Assembly (NCBI RefSeq): GCF_040760005.1 | Contig: NZ_CP099760.1 | Coordinates: 248,001-312,000 of the forward strand | Direction of reading: 5' to 3' | DNA from: Pseudomonas sp. stari2 | GTDB lineage: Bacteria; Pseudomonadota; Gammaproteobacteria; Pseudomonadales; Pseudomonadaceae | DNA: 64,000 nucleotides | In this document: positions 16,916-26,201 of the stretch, piece after piece | Layout: every line of letters starts with the position of its first letter | How positions within the stretch are numbered: position 1 is the first letter of the stretch | The notes under the pieces: generated by a model | The model's input: the letters and a program-made list of their open reading frames with translations, nothing else | What the model was told of the DNA's origin: nothing | Database searches by the model: none | Made by a program: the position numbers and the translations under genes

Positions 16916-19018
16916 TCAGCCCAGCTCCACCCGGTTGCGACCCGCATTTTTGGCCCGGTACAACGCCTGATCGGCTCTTTTGAGCACCAGATCGCTGTGT
17001 TCTCCCGGCCTGAACGCCGCCAGTCCCATGGAAATGGTGATCGTGACTCGCTCACCCTTGAAGTGGAACGGGCAGGCCTCGATGGCGGCGCGCATGGTTT
17101 CCAGCAGTTTGACACCGACGGTGGGCGGGGTGGCCGGTAGCAGCAAGACGAACTCTTCACCACCGAAGCGGGCAATGAAATCGCTGCCACGCAGGCGTTT
17201 GCGCAGCACTGTGGCGATGATCTTCAACACCTTGTCGCCGGCCAGGTGCCCGTAGTTGTCGTTGATCCGTTTGAAGTGATCGAGGTCGAGAATCGCCAGG
17301 CTCAGAGTATTGCCATGCTGCTGCCATTGGGCGATTTCGTGGTCGAGCCGTTCGCTCCAGGCGGCGCGGTTGGGCAGGCCGGTAAGCGGATCGATCAGGG
17401 CTTTCTGGCGCTGCTCTTCAAGGTGCTCGCGGTAACCAAGGGCTTCCTGTTCCATGTGCGCCACACGCTCGGCCAGGCTTTTCAGGCGTCCGGCCACTTC
17501 CTGCTCCCGGGCATCACGTTGTTTCCGGTGCTGGTCCATCGTGCCGAGCAGGCCTTCGAGATGGTTTTCCAGTACCTGCTTGAGGTCGTTCAGGTCCGCC
17601 GCTTCCTGCACGCTGTTCTGCAGGCCATCGACCTGTTCACGAATCTGCGTGTCCATCGCTCGCGCCGCAGAGCTGTTGTCGGCGTGACCTTCGCTGGCCG
17701 CCTGCAGGTTGCTCTGAAACGCTTCGAGGCGTTCGTTGAGTCGTTGCAGGTAGGTCTCGAATTCGTGCTGACCGCTATCGGTGATGGCCAGCATCAAGGT
17801 CGCCAGATCGTCGAGGATCGGTAACAGTTCGTACCAGTTCAGGCCATTTTTCAGCCGGTCGCGCATGGCTTCGGCTTGCGGGCGGTGGCGTTCCGGCAGG
17901 GTCAGGTCGTCCAGCAGGCCGATCAGCGTGTCTTCGATGTGCTTGGCCACTGAGCTGTAGGAGGGTTCGGGCGAATCCGGCAGGGCGTAGAGAATGTCGT
18001 GCTCGGACTGCTCCGGATCGATGGCCGCCAGGGCCTGCGCGATGGGCTCGGGCAGGGGCAGGCTGTCGAGGAAGACCGGAGGCGGGTTGTCGCCGGGGTG
18101 GATCAGTTCGTCAGGGTTGATGGCGATCGGTGTCGATGGCGCAAAGACTGGAGGCGGCGTGAAGGCTTGCGGCTCGGGTTCTGGCTCGGAGGGTTCCGGT
18201 TCGCTGGGAGCCGTAACGACTTCTGTGATGATCCGGGCAGGCTCGAAGGCAACCACTTCCGGCTCTGCAACAGGCTCGGGTGTTGATATTGGCGTTGGTG
18301 CTGAAGCTTGCAGTGGCGCGACCAGAGGTGCGGCGACCGGTGCTTCACTGACGGAGGCAATGGCTGCCGGTTCGGCGATTGCGGCAGGCGCTTCTGGCAT
18401 TGGCGTGCTTTCAGGCGCGGGGTGCGGTTGCTCTGGCTGAGCGGCTGGAGAGGTCACGGCAGGCTGAGCCACAGGTGCAGGGGTTTCCTCGCTGTCACGG
18501 CTGCCGAACAGGCGCTGCAACAATCCCGGACGTCCCGGTTCCGCCGGTGTCTCCAGTTGGCTCAACGCCTTGCCCTGCAAACCGCTGAGTTCGCTCAGCA
18601 ATAGCGGCATTTCCCGGGCCTGACTGACTCGTCCGTCGAGCTGCTTGGCGAATTTCTTCAACGGCTGGGCGACTTCACGGGATAGCGGCAGCGCTTGCAA
18701 CTGAGTAACCAGCGAGTTCAGCGCGGTGCTGACCTGCTCGATCCGGGTTTCACGGCGTTGCTCGGAGTCGAGCACGGCTTTTTCAAGGCGCGGCAACAGG
18801 GCGGCGAGGCCGGCATCCATGTCGTCGGTGCGCACTACATCGCGCATTTCCTTCATGCATTGGTCGACCACACGATCGGTGCCTTCCGCCGCGAGTGTGC
18901 TACGTACCAGGCCGCGGCGCAGCAGATCGAGCCGGGCGTCCCATCGACGTTCAAGCTTTTCCTGTTGTTCGATGCTTTTGAGGTATTTCTCTTTCCAGCG
19001 CTGGGCTTCGTCGCTCAT
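16916..19018 (-). CDS. Diguanylate cyclase, soluble, C-terminal GGDEF domain
   Basis: 700 residues. Residues 1-160 are charged and helical, about 170-330 are Pro/Ala/Glu-rich and low in complexity (a flexible linker with repeats such as PEPSEPEPEPQ), about 330-530 are helical, and the C-terminal 165 residues are the cyclase domain with GGEEF at 619-623. The inhibitory I-site RGSD lies five residues before it, so product feedback is expected. No membrane helix or known sensor domain was seen. Its ATG overlaps the stop of the upstream endonuclease-like gene by four bases. It resembles P. aeruginosa PA5487 (DgcH). Confidence 0.9.
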   Translation of the reverse strand: MSDEAQRWKEKYLKSIEQQEKLERRWDARLDLLRRGLVRSTLAAEGTDRVVDQCMKEMRDVVRTDDMDAGLAALLPRLEKAVLDSEQRRETRIEQVSTALNSLVTQLQALPLSREVAQPLKKFAKQLDGRVSQAREMPLLLSELSGLQGKALSQLETPAEPGRPGLLQRLFGSRDSEETPAPVAQPAVTSPAAQPEQPHPAPESTPMPEAPAAIAEPAAIASVSEAPVAAPLVAPLQASAPTPISTPEPVAEPEVVAFEPARIITEVVTAPSEPEPSEPEPEPQAFTPPPVFAPSTPIAINPDELIHPGDNPPPVFLDSLPLPEPIAQALAAIDPEQSEHDILYALPDSPEPSYSSVAKHIEDTLIGLLDDLTLPERHRPQAEAMRDRLKNGLNWYELLPILDDLATLMLAITDSGQHEFETYLQRLNERLEAFQSNLQAASEGHADNSSAARAMDTQIREQVDGLQNSVQEAADLNDLKQVLENHLEGLLGTMDQHRKQRDAREQEVAGRLKSLAERVAHMEQEALGYREHLEEQRQKALIDPLTGLPNRAAWSERLDHEIAQWQQHGNTLSLAILDLDHFKRINDNYGHLAGDKVLKIIATVLRKRLRGSDFIARFGGEEFVLLLPATPPTVGVKLLETMRAAIEACPFHFKGERVTITISMGLAAFRPGEHSDLVLKRADQALYRAKNAGRNRVELG

Positions 19019-19893
19019 TCAGGCGTTCCGCGAGGGGCAGGACTCAACGCGGGCAATGCATCGGCCGTGAGCGAACCCGGCAGACGAATCTCTACCGCGA
19101 CGGGCAGGTGATCGGAAATCGGTTGGGCCAGCACTTCGACCTTTTCCAGCGTCAGGGTCGGGCTGAGCAGAATATGGTCCAGGCAGCGCTGCGGGCGCCA
19201 GCTGGGGAACGTCGCTTCGAGTTGCGGGGCCAGCAGGCCGAGGTCGCGCAAGGGCGAGCGTTGCAGCAGGTCGCTGGCGTGGGTGTTCATGTCCCCCATC
19301 AGCACCTGATGCTTGTAGCCGCCGATCAGCTCGCGGATATAGGCCAGTTGCATGGTGCGTACCCGGGCGCCGAGCGCCAGGTGCATCATTACCACCACCA
19401 GCGCCTCGGGACCTTCGCCGAAACGCACCAGAATTGCCCCGCGACCTTTCGGCCCCGGCAGCGGATGGTCTTCGATCGCCCACGGGCGCAGGCGACTGAG
19501 CACGCCGTTGCTGTGCTGGGCCAGTCGGCCGAGGTTGCGATTGAGTTGTTGATACCAGTAGGGAAAGGCGCCGAGATGGGCCAGGTGTTCGACCTGATTG
19601 ACATAGCCTGAACGCAGGCTGCCGCCATCGGCTTCCTGCAGAGCGACTAGGTCGAAGTCGCCGAGCAGATTGCCGATCTTTTGCAGATTGCCGGAGCGCC
19701 CGGTGTGTGGCAGCAGATGCTGCCAGCTGCGAGTCAGGTAGTGCCGATACCGCTCGGTGCTGATGCCGACCTGGATATTGAAGCTGAGCAAGCGCAAACG
19801 GCTGTCTGCGGGCAGGCCCGTGGATTCCAGGTGATGCTCGTTGACCTGCGGATCATGCAGGCCGACGAGTCGTTCGGTTCCCCAGCGGCGCAT
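19015..19893 (-). CDS. Endonuclease/exonuclease/phosphatase fold protein
   Basis: 292 residues. All core motifs of the DNase I-like metallo-phosphoesterase fold are present in order: LLSFNIQVGI, LVALQEAD, the loop MMHLALGARVRTMQL, VLMGDMNTHAS, LDHILLSP and ISDHLPV. The Asn, Glu, Asp-Asn and Asp-His catalytic residues are intact. The substrate cannot be told (nucleic acid, phospholipid or phosphoinositide-like). No signal peptide is visible, so probably cytoplasmic. It is 14 bases downstream of dsbA and overlaps the diguanylate cyclase start by four bases. Confidence 0.87.
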   Translation of the reverse strand: MRRWGTERLVGLHDPQVNEHHLESTGLPADSRLRLLSFNIQVGISTERYRHYLTRSWQHLLPHTGRSGNLQKIGNLLGDFDLVALQEADGGSLRSGYVNQVEHLAHLGAFPYWYQQLNRNLGRLAQHSNGVLSRLRPWAIEDHPLPGPKGRGAILVRFGEGPEALVVVMMHLALGARVRTMQLAYIRELIGGYKHQVLMGDMNTHASDLLQRSPLRDLGLLAPQLEATFPSWRPQRCLDHILLSPTLTLEKVEVLAQPISDHLPVAVEIRLPGSLTADALPALSPAPRGTPE

Positions 19894-19907
19894 GGCGATT
19901 GCCGCGC

Positions 19908-20549
19908 TTAGTTGGCGGCCGCCTTGTTGGCCGCTCGTTCTTTGGCCACCAGTTGGTCAGCCAGTTTCAGAGCTTCCTCGGCACCACCGGCAGACCCGAT
20001 GTCAAAGCGGTATTTGCCGTTGACGATCATGGTTGGAACGCCGGAGATTTCATATTTCTTGGCCAGTTCACGAGCCTTGACGATCTGACCCTTGATGGCG
20101 AAGGAGTCGAAGGTGGCCAGGAACTTGTCCTTGTCTACGCCTTGGGTGGCGAGGAAGTCGGCCATGTCGTTCTTGTCGGTCAGCTTCTTGTGTTCTTTCT
20201 GGATCGCGTTGAACACGGCTGCGTGAACGCTGTGCTCGACGCCCATGGCCTCCAGGGTCAGGAACATCTGACCGTGTGCGTCCCAAGGGCCGCCGAACAT
20301 GGCAGGAATGCGGACGAAGTTGACGTCGGAAGGCAGTTTTTCAACCCATGGATTGATCACGGGTTCGAAGGCATAGCAGTGCGGGCAGCCGTACCAGAAC
20401 AGCTCCACCACTTCGATCTTGCCAGGTACGGCAACCGGTACCGGATTGCTCAGTTCGACGTACGGGGCGGCAGGTGCTTCGGCGGCCTGGGCCGTCACGC
20501 CGAACAGGCTGGCAGCGACGAGGGCGGCGCTGATGATCAGATTACGCAT
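19908..20549 (-). CDS. dsbA: Thiol:disulfide interchange protein DsbA
   Basis: 213 residues, periplasmic, with a signal peptide ending near VTAQAAE. The active site is CPHC within FWYGCPHCYAFEP, and the cis-proline loop is GVPTMIVNG. It introduces disulfide bonds into exported proteins such as the cytochromes and cysteine-containing enzymes coded nearby. It follows the cytochrome c4 gene after a terminator, so it probably has its own promoter in the 20550-20640 gap. The C terminus is Ala/Lys-rich (VAKERAANKAAAN). Confidence 0.95.
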   Translation of the reverse strand: MRNLIISAALVAASLFGVTAQAAEAPAAPYVELSNPVPVAVPGKIEVVELFWYGCPHCYAFEPVINPWVEKLPSDVNFVRIPAMFGGPWDAHGQMFLTLEAMGVEHSVHAAVFNAIQKEHKKLTDKNDMADFLATQGVDKDKFLATFDSFAIKGQIVKARELAKKYEISGVPTMIVNGKYRFDIGSAGGAEEALKLADQLVAKERAANKAAAN

Positions 20550-20641
20550 GCTTTACTCCTGGGCAAATTGGTCGCCTCGCGCGACCTGTTTTCAGACAGA
20601 TCCTGGCGGGCATGAGTTCTGTAGTGTAACGGCAGCGGCCA

Positions 20642-20674
20642 CAAAAAAGGGCGGCCAAAGCCACCCTTTTTATA
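20642..20674 (-). terminator. Terminator after the cytochrome c4 gene
   Basis: On the minus strand AAGGGTGGC, a four-base loop and GCCGCCCTTTTTT form a GC-rich stem with a T run. It lies about 90 bases after the cytochrome c4 stop and separates that gene from dsbA. Confidence 0.75.
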
Positions 20675-20759
20675 CTTCATGCAACGGATTAATCGAGCGT
20701 TAAAGTGGCGGGCTTTGCCCTTCGCACGCAACGCTCGAATCACCATCGCACGCCTGGCC

Positions 20760-21371
20760 TTAGTGCAGGCCTTGAATGTAGCTGGAGACCGCCGCGATGT
20801 CTTCGTCGCTCAGCTTGCGAGCGATGGTGCGCATGGTCATGGCATCGCCGTCGTTGTTGCGACCGGCTTCTTCCTTGCGGAAATCGGTCAGCTGTTTGGC
20901 GATGTATTGAGCGTGCTGGCCACCCAGGTGCGGGAAGCCGGCGGCTGCGTTGCCGGCGCCGTTTGGCGAGTGGCAACCGGTGCAGGCTGGCAGGCCTTTT
21001 TCCAGGTTGCCGCCACGGAACAGGGCTTCACCGCGAGCGACGATCTTCGGATCGGCGGCGCCGACGCTGCCTTTCTGGCTGGCGAAGTAGGCGGCGATGT
21101 CGGACAGGTCCTGATCGCTAAGGTTGGTCAGCAGTCCGGTCATTTCCAGAACGGTGCGCTTGCCTGACTTGATGTCGTGCAGTTGCTTGGTCAGGTAGCG
21201 TTCACCCTGGCCGGCCAGTTTTGGAAAGTTTGGCGCCATGCTGTTGCCATCCGGGCCATGGCAGGCCCCGCATACGGCAGCCTTCGCCTGGCCTGCGGCG
21301 GCATCGCCTGCAGCATGGGCGAAACCTGAAATTCCCACGGTCAACAGCAGACTCACGATCAATTTGTTCAT
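20760..21371 (-). CDS. Cytochrome c4 (diheme)
   Basis: 203 residues with a signal peptide ending near FAHAA. There are two heme c sites, CGACH in the N-terminal half and CTGCH in the C-terminal half. Each half also has a methionine region (NSMAPNFPKLAGQ; DAMTMRTIARKLS), the two-domain layout of cytochrome c4. It carries electrons in the periplasm from bc1 or similar complexes to terminal oxidases. It lies 32 bases downstream of the monoheme cytochrome gene and is probably co-transcribed with it. Confidence 0.93.
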   Translation of the reverse strand: MNKLIVSLLLTVGISGFAHAAGDAAAGQAKAAVCGACHGPDGNSMAPNFPKLAGQGERYLTKQLHDIKSGKRTVLEMTGLLTNLSDQDLSDIAAYFASQKGSVGAADPKIVARGEALFRGGNLEKGLPACTGCHSPNGAGNAAAGFPHLGGQHAQYIAKQLTDFRKEEAGRNNDGDAMTMRTIARKLSDEDIAAVSSYIQGLH

Positions 21372-21403
21372 CAGCTAATCCAACTACGGCTAAGGGTTAA
21401 GAG

Positions 21404-21709
21404 TTATGGACCGGGTTTACTTCCGCTCATCCAGAGGATGATGGCCTGGTAATCCTCGGCACTGCAGTCCATGCACAAACCACGCGGCGGCATCGCCTTG
21501 AAACCCTGGGTCACGTGTTGCACCAGCGTCTCCATACCTTTCGCCAACCTCGGCGTCCAAGCTTCCTGATCGCCTCTTCTGGGCGCCATGGGTAGTTGGC
21601 CGGAATGACAGGCACCACAAACACGGTTGTACACGGCTTCCGGATCCTGTGTAGCCTGTGCGCTGTAAAGCGGCATCAGAACTCCGGCAGCCAGCAGCCA
21701 TTTCGTCAT
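21404..21709 (-). CDS. Cytochrome c5 family monoheme protein
   Basis: 101 residues with a signal peptide ending near SAQA. One heme site, CGACH, near residue 32. The segment GLCMDCS near residue 78 supplies the CxxC disulfide typical of cytochrome c5, and methionines (FKAMPPRG) offer the axial ligand. A small periplasmic electron carrier. It is the first gene of the cytochrome pair and is divergent from engB, whose ATG is 190 bases away. Confidence 0.88.
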   Translation of the reverse strand: MTKWLLAAGVLMPLYSAQATQDPEAVYNRVCGACHSGQLPMAPRRGDQEAWTPRLAKGMETLVQHVTQGFKAMPPRGLCMDCSAEDYQAIILWMSGSKPGP

Positions 21710-21900
21710 AAAACGACCTTTTCAGGGTTGAGAGCGATCTGCGTTCTGTTGCGCAATCAAAGTCTGTCGCTCTCGTGAACTTCATCCTTCGCTGGGACAA
21801 AGCACACACAAAATCTGCGGCATTATATACTGGCGTCACTGAAACGGAAGCGACACCGCGTTCCGCGCCCAATCCCGGCGCCGCCCACATCGGAAATCCC

Positions 21901-22545
21901 ATGCAACTCAAGAATCCCATCCTCGGCCTGTGCCAACAGTCCACGTTCATGCTCAGTGCCGCCAAAGTCGATCAGTGCCCCGACGACGAAGGCTTCGAAG
22001 TGGCGTTCGCCGGTCGTTCCAACGCCGGTAAATCCAGCGCGCTGAACACTCTGACTCACGCCAGCCTGGCGCGCACCTCGAAAACCCCGGGTCGCACACA
22101 GCTGTTGAACTTCTTCAAGCTAGACGATGAACGGCGTCTGGTCGACCTCCCGGGCTACGGTTATGCAAAAGTACCGATCCCGCTCAAGCAACACTGGCAG
22201 CGTCACCTCGAGGCTTACCTCGGTGGCCGCGAGAGTTTGAAGGGTTTGATTCTGATGATGGACATCCGTCATCCAATGACCGACTTCGACCTGCTGATGC
22301 TCGATTGGGCCGTTGCGGCCGGCATGCCGATGCACATTCTGCTGACCAAGGCGGACAAGCTGACCTACGGCGCAGCCAAGAACACGCTGCTCAAGGTGCA
22401 GTCGGAAATCCGTAAGGGGTGGGGCGATCTGGTGACGATCCAGCTGTTCTCCGCTCCAAAACGCATGGGCCTGGAAGAGGCCTACACCAAACTGGCGGGC
22501 TGGATGGAGTTGGCAGACAAAGGCGCAGAAGCGGCGACCGAATAA
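21901..22545 (+). CDS. engB: Ribosome biogenesis GTPase EngB (YihA/YsxC)
   Basis: 214 residues. GTPase motifs are G1 GRSNAGKS, G3 [10 protein letters not shown]4 TKAD and G5-like SAPK. It assists assembly of the large ribosomal subunit. The ATG at 21901 is the family-standard start ([17 protein letters not shown]); an in-frame ATG at 21775 would add 42 residues unlike the family. Followed by an inverted-repeat element and the ErsA-type RNA gene, the same engB-sRNA-polA arrangement known from P. aeruginosa. Confidence 0.94.
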   Translation: MQLKNPILGLCQQSTFMLSAAKVDQCPDDEGFEVAFAGRSNAGKSSALNTLTHASLARTSKTPGRTQLLNFFKLDDERRLVDLPGYGYAKVPIPLKQHWQRHLEAYLGGRESLKGLILMMDIRHPMTDFDLLMLDWAVAAGMPMHILLTKADKLTYGAAKNTLLKVQSEIRKGWGDLVTIQLFSAPKRMGLEEAYTKLAGWMELADKGAEAATE

Positions 22546-22555
22546 TCGGAATATG

Positions 22556-22692
22556 GAAAATTGGCTGTAGTGCGGTCAGGCAAGGCAAAAGTGTTAGTAA
22601 AACGGCCGGGGTCGCGCTCGACTTTAGGGGACCTGAATGAGCATTTTTAGTACCGCTTTTAACGCAGCATGACCGTGCTACAGCCAATTTTT
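22556..22692. repeat. MITE-like element with 23-bp terminal inverted repeats
   Basis: The left arm (22556-22578, AAAATTGGCTGTAG then TGCGGTCA) and right arm (22670-22692, TGACCGTG then CTACAGCCAATTTT) match inversely at 20 of 23 positions. The two inner mismatches would still pair as G-U in RNA. The 91 bases between contain a weaker nested complementarity (GTTAGTAAAACGG with CCGCTTTTAAC). It starts 11 bases after the engB stop and ends four bases before the T run of the ersA terminator. It may belong to the non-autonomous intergenic repeat families of fluorescent pseudomonads, but no second copy is in this window. Confidence 0.65.
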
Positions 22693-22696
22693 GGGC

Positions 22697-22828
22697 AAAA
22701 AAAGCCCCGGACTTCATATGGGGAGGGAGAAGTTCCGGGGTTCAAGTTCCGAACCGCTAGGGCGGGGTTCAGATATCTGCCAACACTTAACACAACATAG
22801 GAGCATCGAAGGGCTTCACCAGCCATTC
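22697..22828 (-). ncRNA. ersA: ErsA-type (Spot 42-position) small RNA
   Basis: Lies between engB and polA and is read leftward. The 3' end is a strong terminator: CCCCGGAACTTC, a C-rich loop (TCCCTCCCC), GAAGTCCGGGGC and seven T. The C-rich loop is the type of anti-Shine-Dalgarno sequence by which P. aeruginosa ErsA represses algC. The start predicted from a sigma-22-like promoter is near 22828, giving about 132 bases, the size I recall for ErsA. Position, terminator, loop and promoter agree; sequence identity to ErsA was not computed. Confidence 0.8.
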
Positions 22829-22834
22829 AGTATC

Positions 22835-22862
22835 TCTGAGTGGCCTGTCGCAAGATTAGTTC
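22835..22862 (-). promoter_or_regulatory. AlgU (sigma-22)-like promoter of ersA
   Basis: Minus strand: GAACTA (22862-22857), 17-base spacer, TCAGA (22839-22835). It differs by one base from GAACTT and by one from TCTGA. The same -10 and spacer occur before osmC in this window. Confidence 0.6.
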
Positions 22863-22927
22863 AGATTCTTTTCAAAAAACTTTGGAATAAGCTCAAGATC
22901 GATCAGAACTAAGCCCCTTTCGATGCC

Positions 22928-22954
22928 TTTGCCGCGACGTCATGTCGCGGCAAA
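22928..22954 (-). terminator. Hairpin downstream of polA
   Basis: TTGCCGCGAC, five bases, GTCGCGGCAAA: a perfect 10-base stem 18 bases after the polA stop. There is no clear T run, so termination is likely but not certain. Confidence 0.5.
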
Positions 22955-22971
22955 ATCCCGTCCCAGAGGCC

Positions 22972-25776
22972 TCAGTGCGCCTCGTCCCAGTTGTTGCCGA
23001 CTCCCACTTCCACCAGCAACGGCACATCCAGCTTCGCCGCTTCGCTCATGTGCACGCGAATTTCGTCGCGAACCTGATCGACCAGATCCTCACGAACCTC
23101 CAGCACCAGTTCGTCGTGCACCTGCAGGATGACTTTGGCGTCCAGCCCGGAAACGCTCAGCCAGTTGTCCACCGCCACCATGGCTTTCTTGATGATGTCA
23201 GCTGCGGTGCCCTGCATCGGCGCGTTGATCGCCGTGCGTTCAGCGGCAGCTCGTTCCTGTGGCTTGTTGGAGTTGATGTCCGGCAGGTACAGACGGCGGC
23301 CGAAAATCGTTTCCACGTAGCCTTGATCTGCAGCCTGCGCGCGGGTGCGATCCATGTATTCACGAACGCCGGGGTAGCGCGCGAAGTAGGTGTCGATGTA
23401 GGCCTTGGCGGTCTTGGTGTCGACGCCGATGTCCTTGCCCAGCTTCTGCGCACCCATGCCGTAGATCAGGCCGAAGTTGATCGCCTTGGCGCCACGGCGC
23501 TGGTCGGACGTCACTTCGTTCAGTTTGGCCTTGAACACTTCCGCCGCAGTGGCGGTGTGCACGTCCAGGTTGTTGCGGAAGGCGTTCATCAGCCCTTCGT
23601 CGCGGGACAGGTGCGCCATGATCCGCAATTCGATCTGCGAGTAGTCCGCCGCCAGCAGTTTGTAGCCTTTCGGCGCGACAAAGGCCTGACGGATGCGTCG
23701 GCCTTCAGCGGTACGCACCGGAATGTTCTGCAGGTTCGGATCGCTCGACGACAAGCGGCCGGTCGATGCCACCGCCTGATGGTACGAGGTGTGAATGCGC
23801 CCGGTACGCGGGTTGATCTGCTCCGGCAGGCGATCGGTGTAGGTGCTTTTCAGCTTGCTCATGGAGCGGTGTTCCATCAGCACTTTCGGCAGGCGGTGAT
23901 CGTCTTCGGCCAGTTTTGCCAGGACTTCTTCGGCAGTGGACGGCTGGCCCTTGGCGGTTTTCTTCAGCACCGGCAGGCCGAGTTTTTCGTAGAGGATCAC
24001 GCCCAGTTGCTTCGGTGAACCCAAGTTGAATTCTTCACCGGCAATTTCGAAGGCTTCACGCTCCAGCGCAACCATCTTGTCGCCCAGCTCGATGCTCTGA
24101 ACGCCGAGCAGTGCCGCGTCAACGAACGCACCCTGACGCTCGATGCGCGCCAGTACCGGCACCAGCGGAATCTCGATGTCGGTCAGCACGCTGGCCAGGC
24201 TCGGGATGGCGCTGAGCTTTTCAAACAGCGTCTGGTGCAGGCGCAGGGTCACGTCGGCATCTTCGGCGGCGTACGGTCCGGCCTGCTCCAGCGCGATCTG
24301 GTCGAAGGTCAGTTGCTTGGCGCCTTTGCCGGCGATGTCCTGGAAACTCACGGTGGTGTGATCCAGGTACTTCTGCGCCAGGCTGTCCATGTCGTGGCGG
24401 GTGGCGGTGGAGTTGAGCACGTAGGACTCAAGCATCGTGTCGAAGGCAATCCCGCGCACGGTGATGCCTTCGTTCTGGTCGCCACCGATGGCGCAGTTGG
24501 CCAGGATGTTGATGTCGAACTTGGCGTGCTGGCCGACCTTGAGTTTGTTCGGGTCTTCCAGGATCGGCTTGAGCGCGCGCAGCACGGTGTCGCGATCCAG
24601 TTGCTCCGGCACGCCGATGTAGGAGTGGGTCAGCGGGATGTAGGCCGCTTCGTTGGCTTGCACCGCGAAGGACAGACCGACCAGTTGCGCTTGTTGCGCG
24701 TCGACGCCGGTGGTTTCGGTGTCGAAGGCAAACAGCTTGGCGTTCTTGAGTTTTTCCAGCCAGACGTCGAAGCGGGCCTGATCGAGGATGGTCTCGTACG
24801 CGGCTTCAGTCGGAGCGGCAGGCGCTTCCTCAGCGGGTGCGTTGAACAGATCGACGGCCGGTTCCGGTGCAGCGGCGCTGCTCAGCTCCAGACGCTTGGC
24901 ATCGCGCTCCAGGTCGTTGATCCAGCTCTTGAACTCCAGCAGGGTGTAAAGCTCAAGCAGCTTGGCCGGATCTTCCGGGCCCATTTGCAGGTCGTCGAGG
25001 CCGATGTCCAGTGGCACGTCGACCTTGATGGTCGCCAGTTGATAGGAGAGGAATGCCATCTCCTTGTGCTCTTCGAGTTTGGCCGGCAGGGTCTTGGCGC
25101 CGCGAATCGGCAGGGTCGGCACGATGTCGAGGTGCGCATAGAGCTCGGTCAGGCCGCCGTTGACGCCGACCAGCAGGCCGGAAGCGGTTTTCGGCCCGAT
25201 GCCGGGAACACCGGGGATGTTGTCGGAAGAGTCGCCCATCAGGGCGAGATAATCGATGATCTGCTCCGGAGCGACGCCGAATTTCTCCTTCACGCCCTCC
25301 ACATCCATCGAGCTACCGGACATGGTGTTGACCAAGGTAATGTGACCGTCGACCAGTTGCGCCATGTCCTTGTCGCCGGTGGAAATGATCACCGGACGAT
25401 TGGCGGCCGCGCTGCTGCGGGCCAGGGTGCCGATCACGTCATCGGCCTCGACGCCTTCGACGCACAGCAGCGGGAAGCCGAGGGCTTTCACGCTCTGGTG
25501 CAGCGGCTCGATCTGCAGGCGCATGTCGTCGGGCATGCTTGGGCGGTTGGCCTTGTACTCGGCGTACATCTCATCGCGAAATGTCCCGCCCTTGGCGTCG
25601 AACACCACGGCGAACGGGCTGTCCGGATACTGTTTGCGCAAGCTCTTGAGCATGTTCAACACGCCTTTGACCGCACCGGTCGGCATGCCTTTGGAGGTGG
25701 TCAGCGGTGGCAGCGCGTGAAAAGCGCGGTAAAGGTAAGACGAACCGTCCACCAGGACGAGGGGGGCTTGGCTCAT
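22972..25776 (-). CDS. polA: DNA polymerase I
   Basis: 934 residues, full length. The N-terminal 5' nuclease domain (residues 1 to about 290) begins [17 protein letters not shown]. The 3'-5' exonuclease domain has the catalytic [11 protein letters not shown], so proofreading should be active. The polymerase domain has motif A DYSQIELR, the O-helix segment [14 protein letters not shown] and motif [11 protein letters not shown]. It fills gaps in repair and removes RNA primers. Start set at the ATG at 25776 ([11 protein letters not shown]); four extra codons upstream are possible. Divergent from DUF2782 with a 75-base gap. Confidence 0.97.
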   Translation of the reverse strand: MSQAPLVLVDGSSYLYRAFHALPPLTTSKGMPTGAVKGVLNMLKSLRKQYPDSPFAVVFDAKGGTFRDEMYAEYKANRPSMPDDMRLQIEPLHQSVKALGFPLLCVEGVEADDVIGTLARSSAAANRPVIISTGDKDMAQLVDGHITLVNTMSGSSMDVEGVKEKFGVAPEQIIDYLALMGDSSDNIPGVPGIGPKTASGLLVGVNGGLTELYAHLDIVPTLPIRGAKTLPAKLEEHKEMAFLSYQLATIKVDVPLDIGLDDLQMGPEDPAKLLELYTLLEFKSWINDLERDAKRLELSSAAAPEPAVDLFNAPAEEAPAAPTEAAYETILDQARFDVWLEKLKNAKLFAFDTETTGVDAQQAQLVGLSFAVQANEAAYIPLTHSYIGVPEQLDRDTVLRALKPILEDPNKLKVGQHAKFDINILANCAIGGDQNEGITVRGIAFDTMLESYVLNSTATRHDMDSLAQKYLDHTTVSFQDIAGKGAKQLTFDQIALEQAGPYAAEDADVTLRLHQTLFEKLSAIPSLASVLTDIEIPLVPVLARIERQGAFVDAALLGVQSIELGDKMVALEREAFEIAGEEFNLGSPKQLGVILYEKLGLPVLKKTAKGQPSTAEEVLAKLAEDDHRLPKVLMEHRSMSKLKSTYTDRLPEQINPRTGRIHTSYHQAVASTGRLSSSDPNLQNIPVRTAEGRRIRQAFVAPKGYKLLAADYSQIELRIMAHLSRDEGLMNAFRNNLDVHTATAAEVFKAKLNEVTSDQRRGAKAINFGLIYGMGAQKLGKDIGVDTKTAKAYIDTYFARYPGVREYMDRTRAQAADQGYVETIFGRRLYLPDINSNKPQERAAAERTAINAPMQGTAADIIKKAMVAVDNWLSVSGLDAKVILQVHDELVLEVREDLVDQVRDEIRVHMSEAAKLDVPLLVEVGVGNNWDEAH

Positions 25777-25850
25777 GAGCAGGATCAACCTTTTCGGCGG
25801 GTCCGGCGCTAGAATAGCGGGACCGTTGACGACAAAGGGACAAGGTTATC

Positions 25851-26141
25851 ATGCGTACGTTAAATCGCTTGCTGCTGGTCAGTTTGATTGCTCTCTCACC
25901 GTTGCCTGCGATCGCGGCGGATGATGCGCCGTCAGCGGAGCCGGAAGTCACCATCCGCACCGAGGGTGACAAAACCATCCAGGAGTACCGGCAGAACGGT
26001 TTCCTGTACGCGATCAAGGTGACCAAGAAGGGTTTTCCGCCCTATTTTCTGGTGCGCGCGGACGGTACTGATGCAAACTTCATCCGCTCGGACCAGCCGG
26101 ATATGCTGATCCCGGCGTGGAAGATTTTCGAGTGGAAGTAG
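25851..26141 (+). CDS. DUF2782 secreted protein
   Basis: 96 residues with a signal peptide ending near PAIAADD. The mature part has TIRTEGDKTIQEYRQNGFLY, then IKVTKKGFPPYFLVRADG and a tail IPAWKIFEWK, a pattern I recognise as DUF2782. Function unknown; probably periplasmic. It is conserved between polA and thrB in Pseudomonas (from memory) and here lies 60 bases before thrB in the same direction. Confidence 0.82.
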   Translation: MRTLNRLLLVSLIALSPLPAIAADDAPSAEPEVTIRTEGDKTIQEYRQNGFLYAIKVTKKGFPPYFLVRADGTDANFIRSDQPDMLIPAWKIFEWK

Positions 26142-26201
26142 TTTCTTAATTTCAACCGGCGCCGGCTCGATGGCGGCGCCAGAACTGAGCAGTTTTTAAC
26201 C

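Larger units (their letters stand above)
22546..22971. other. engB-polA intergenic region
   Basis: 426 bases without protein-coding sequence. From left to right it holds a 137-bp inverted-repeat element, the terminator and body of an ErsA-type RNA read leftward, that RNA's promoter, and a hairpin after polA. Confidence 0.8.

Noticed and set aside
17980..18440. Gly/Ser-rich plus-strand frame opposite the diguanylate cyclase linker
   Set aside because: It mirrors the Pro/Glu/Ala-rich linker of the real gene; a composition artefact.
23129..25812. 525-residue plus-strand frame antisense to polA
   Set aside because: polA is complete with all catalytic motifs on the minus strand; the antisense frame has no recognisable domain.
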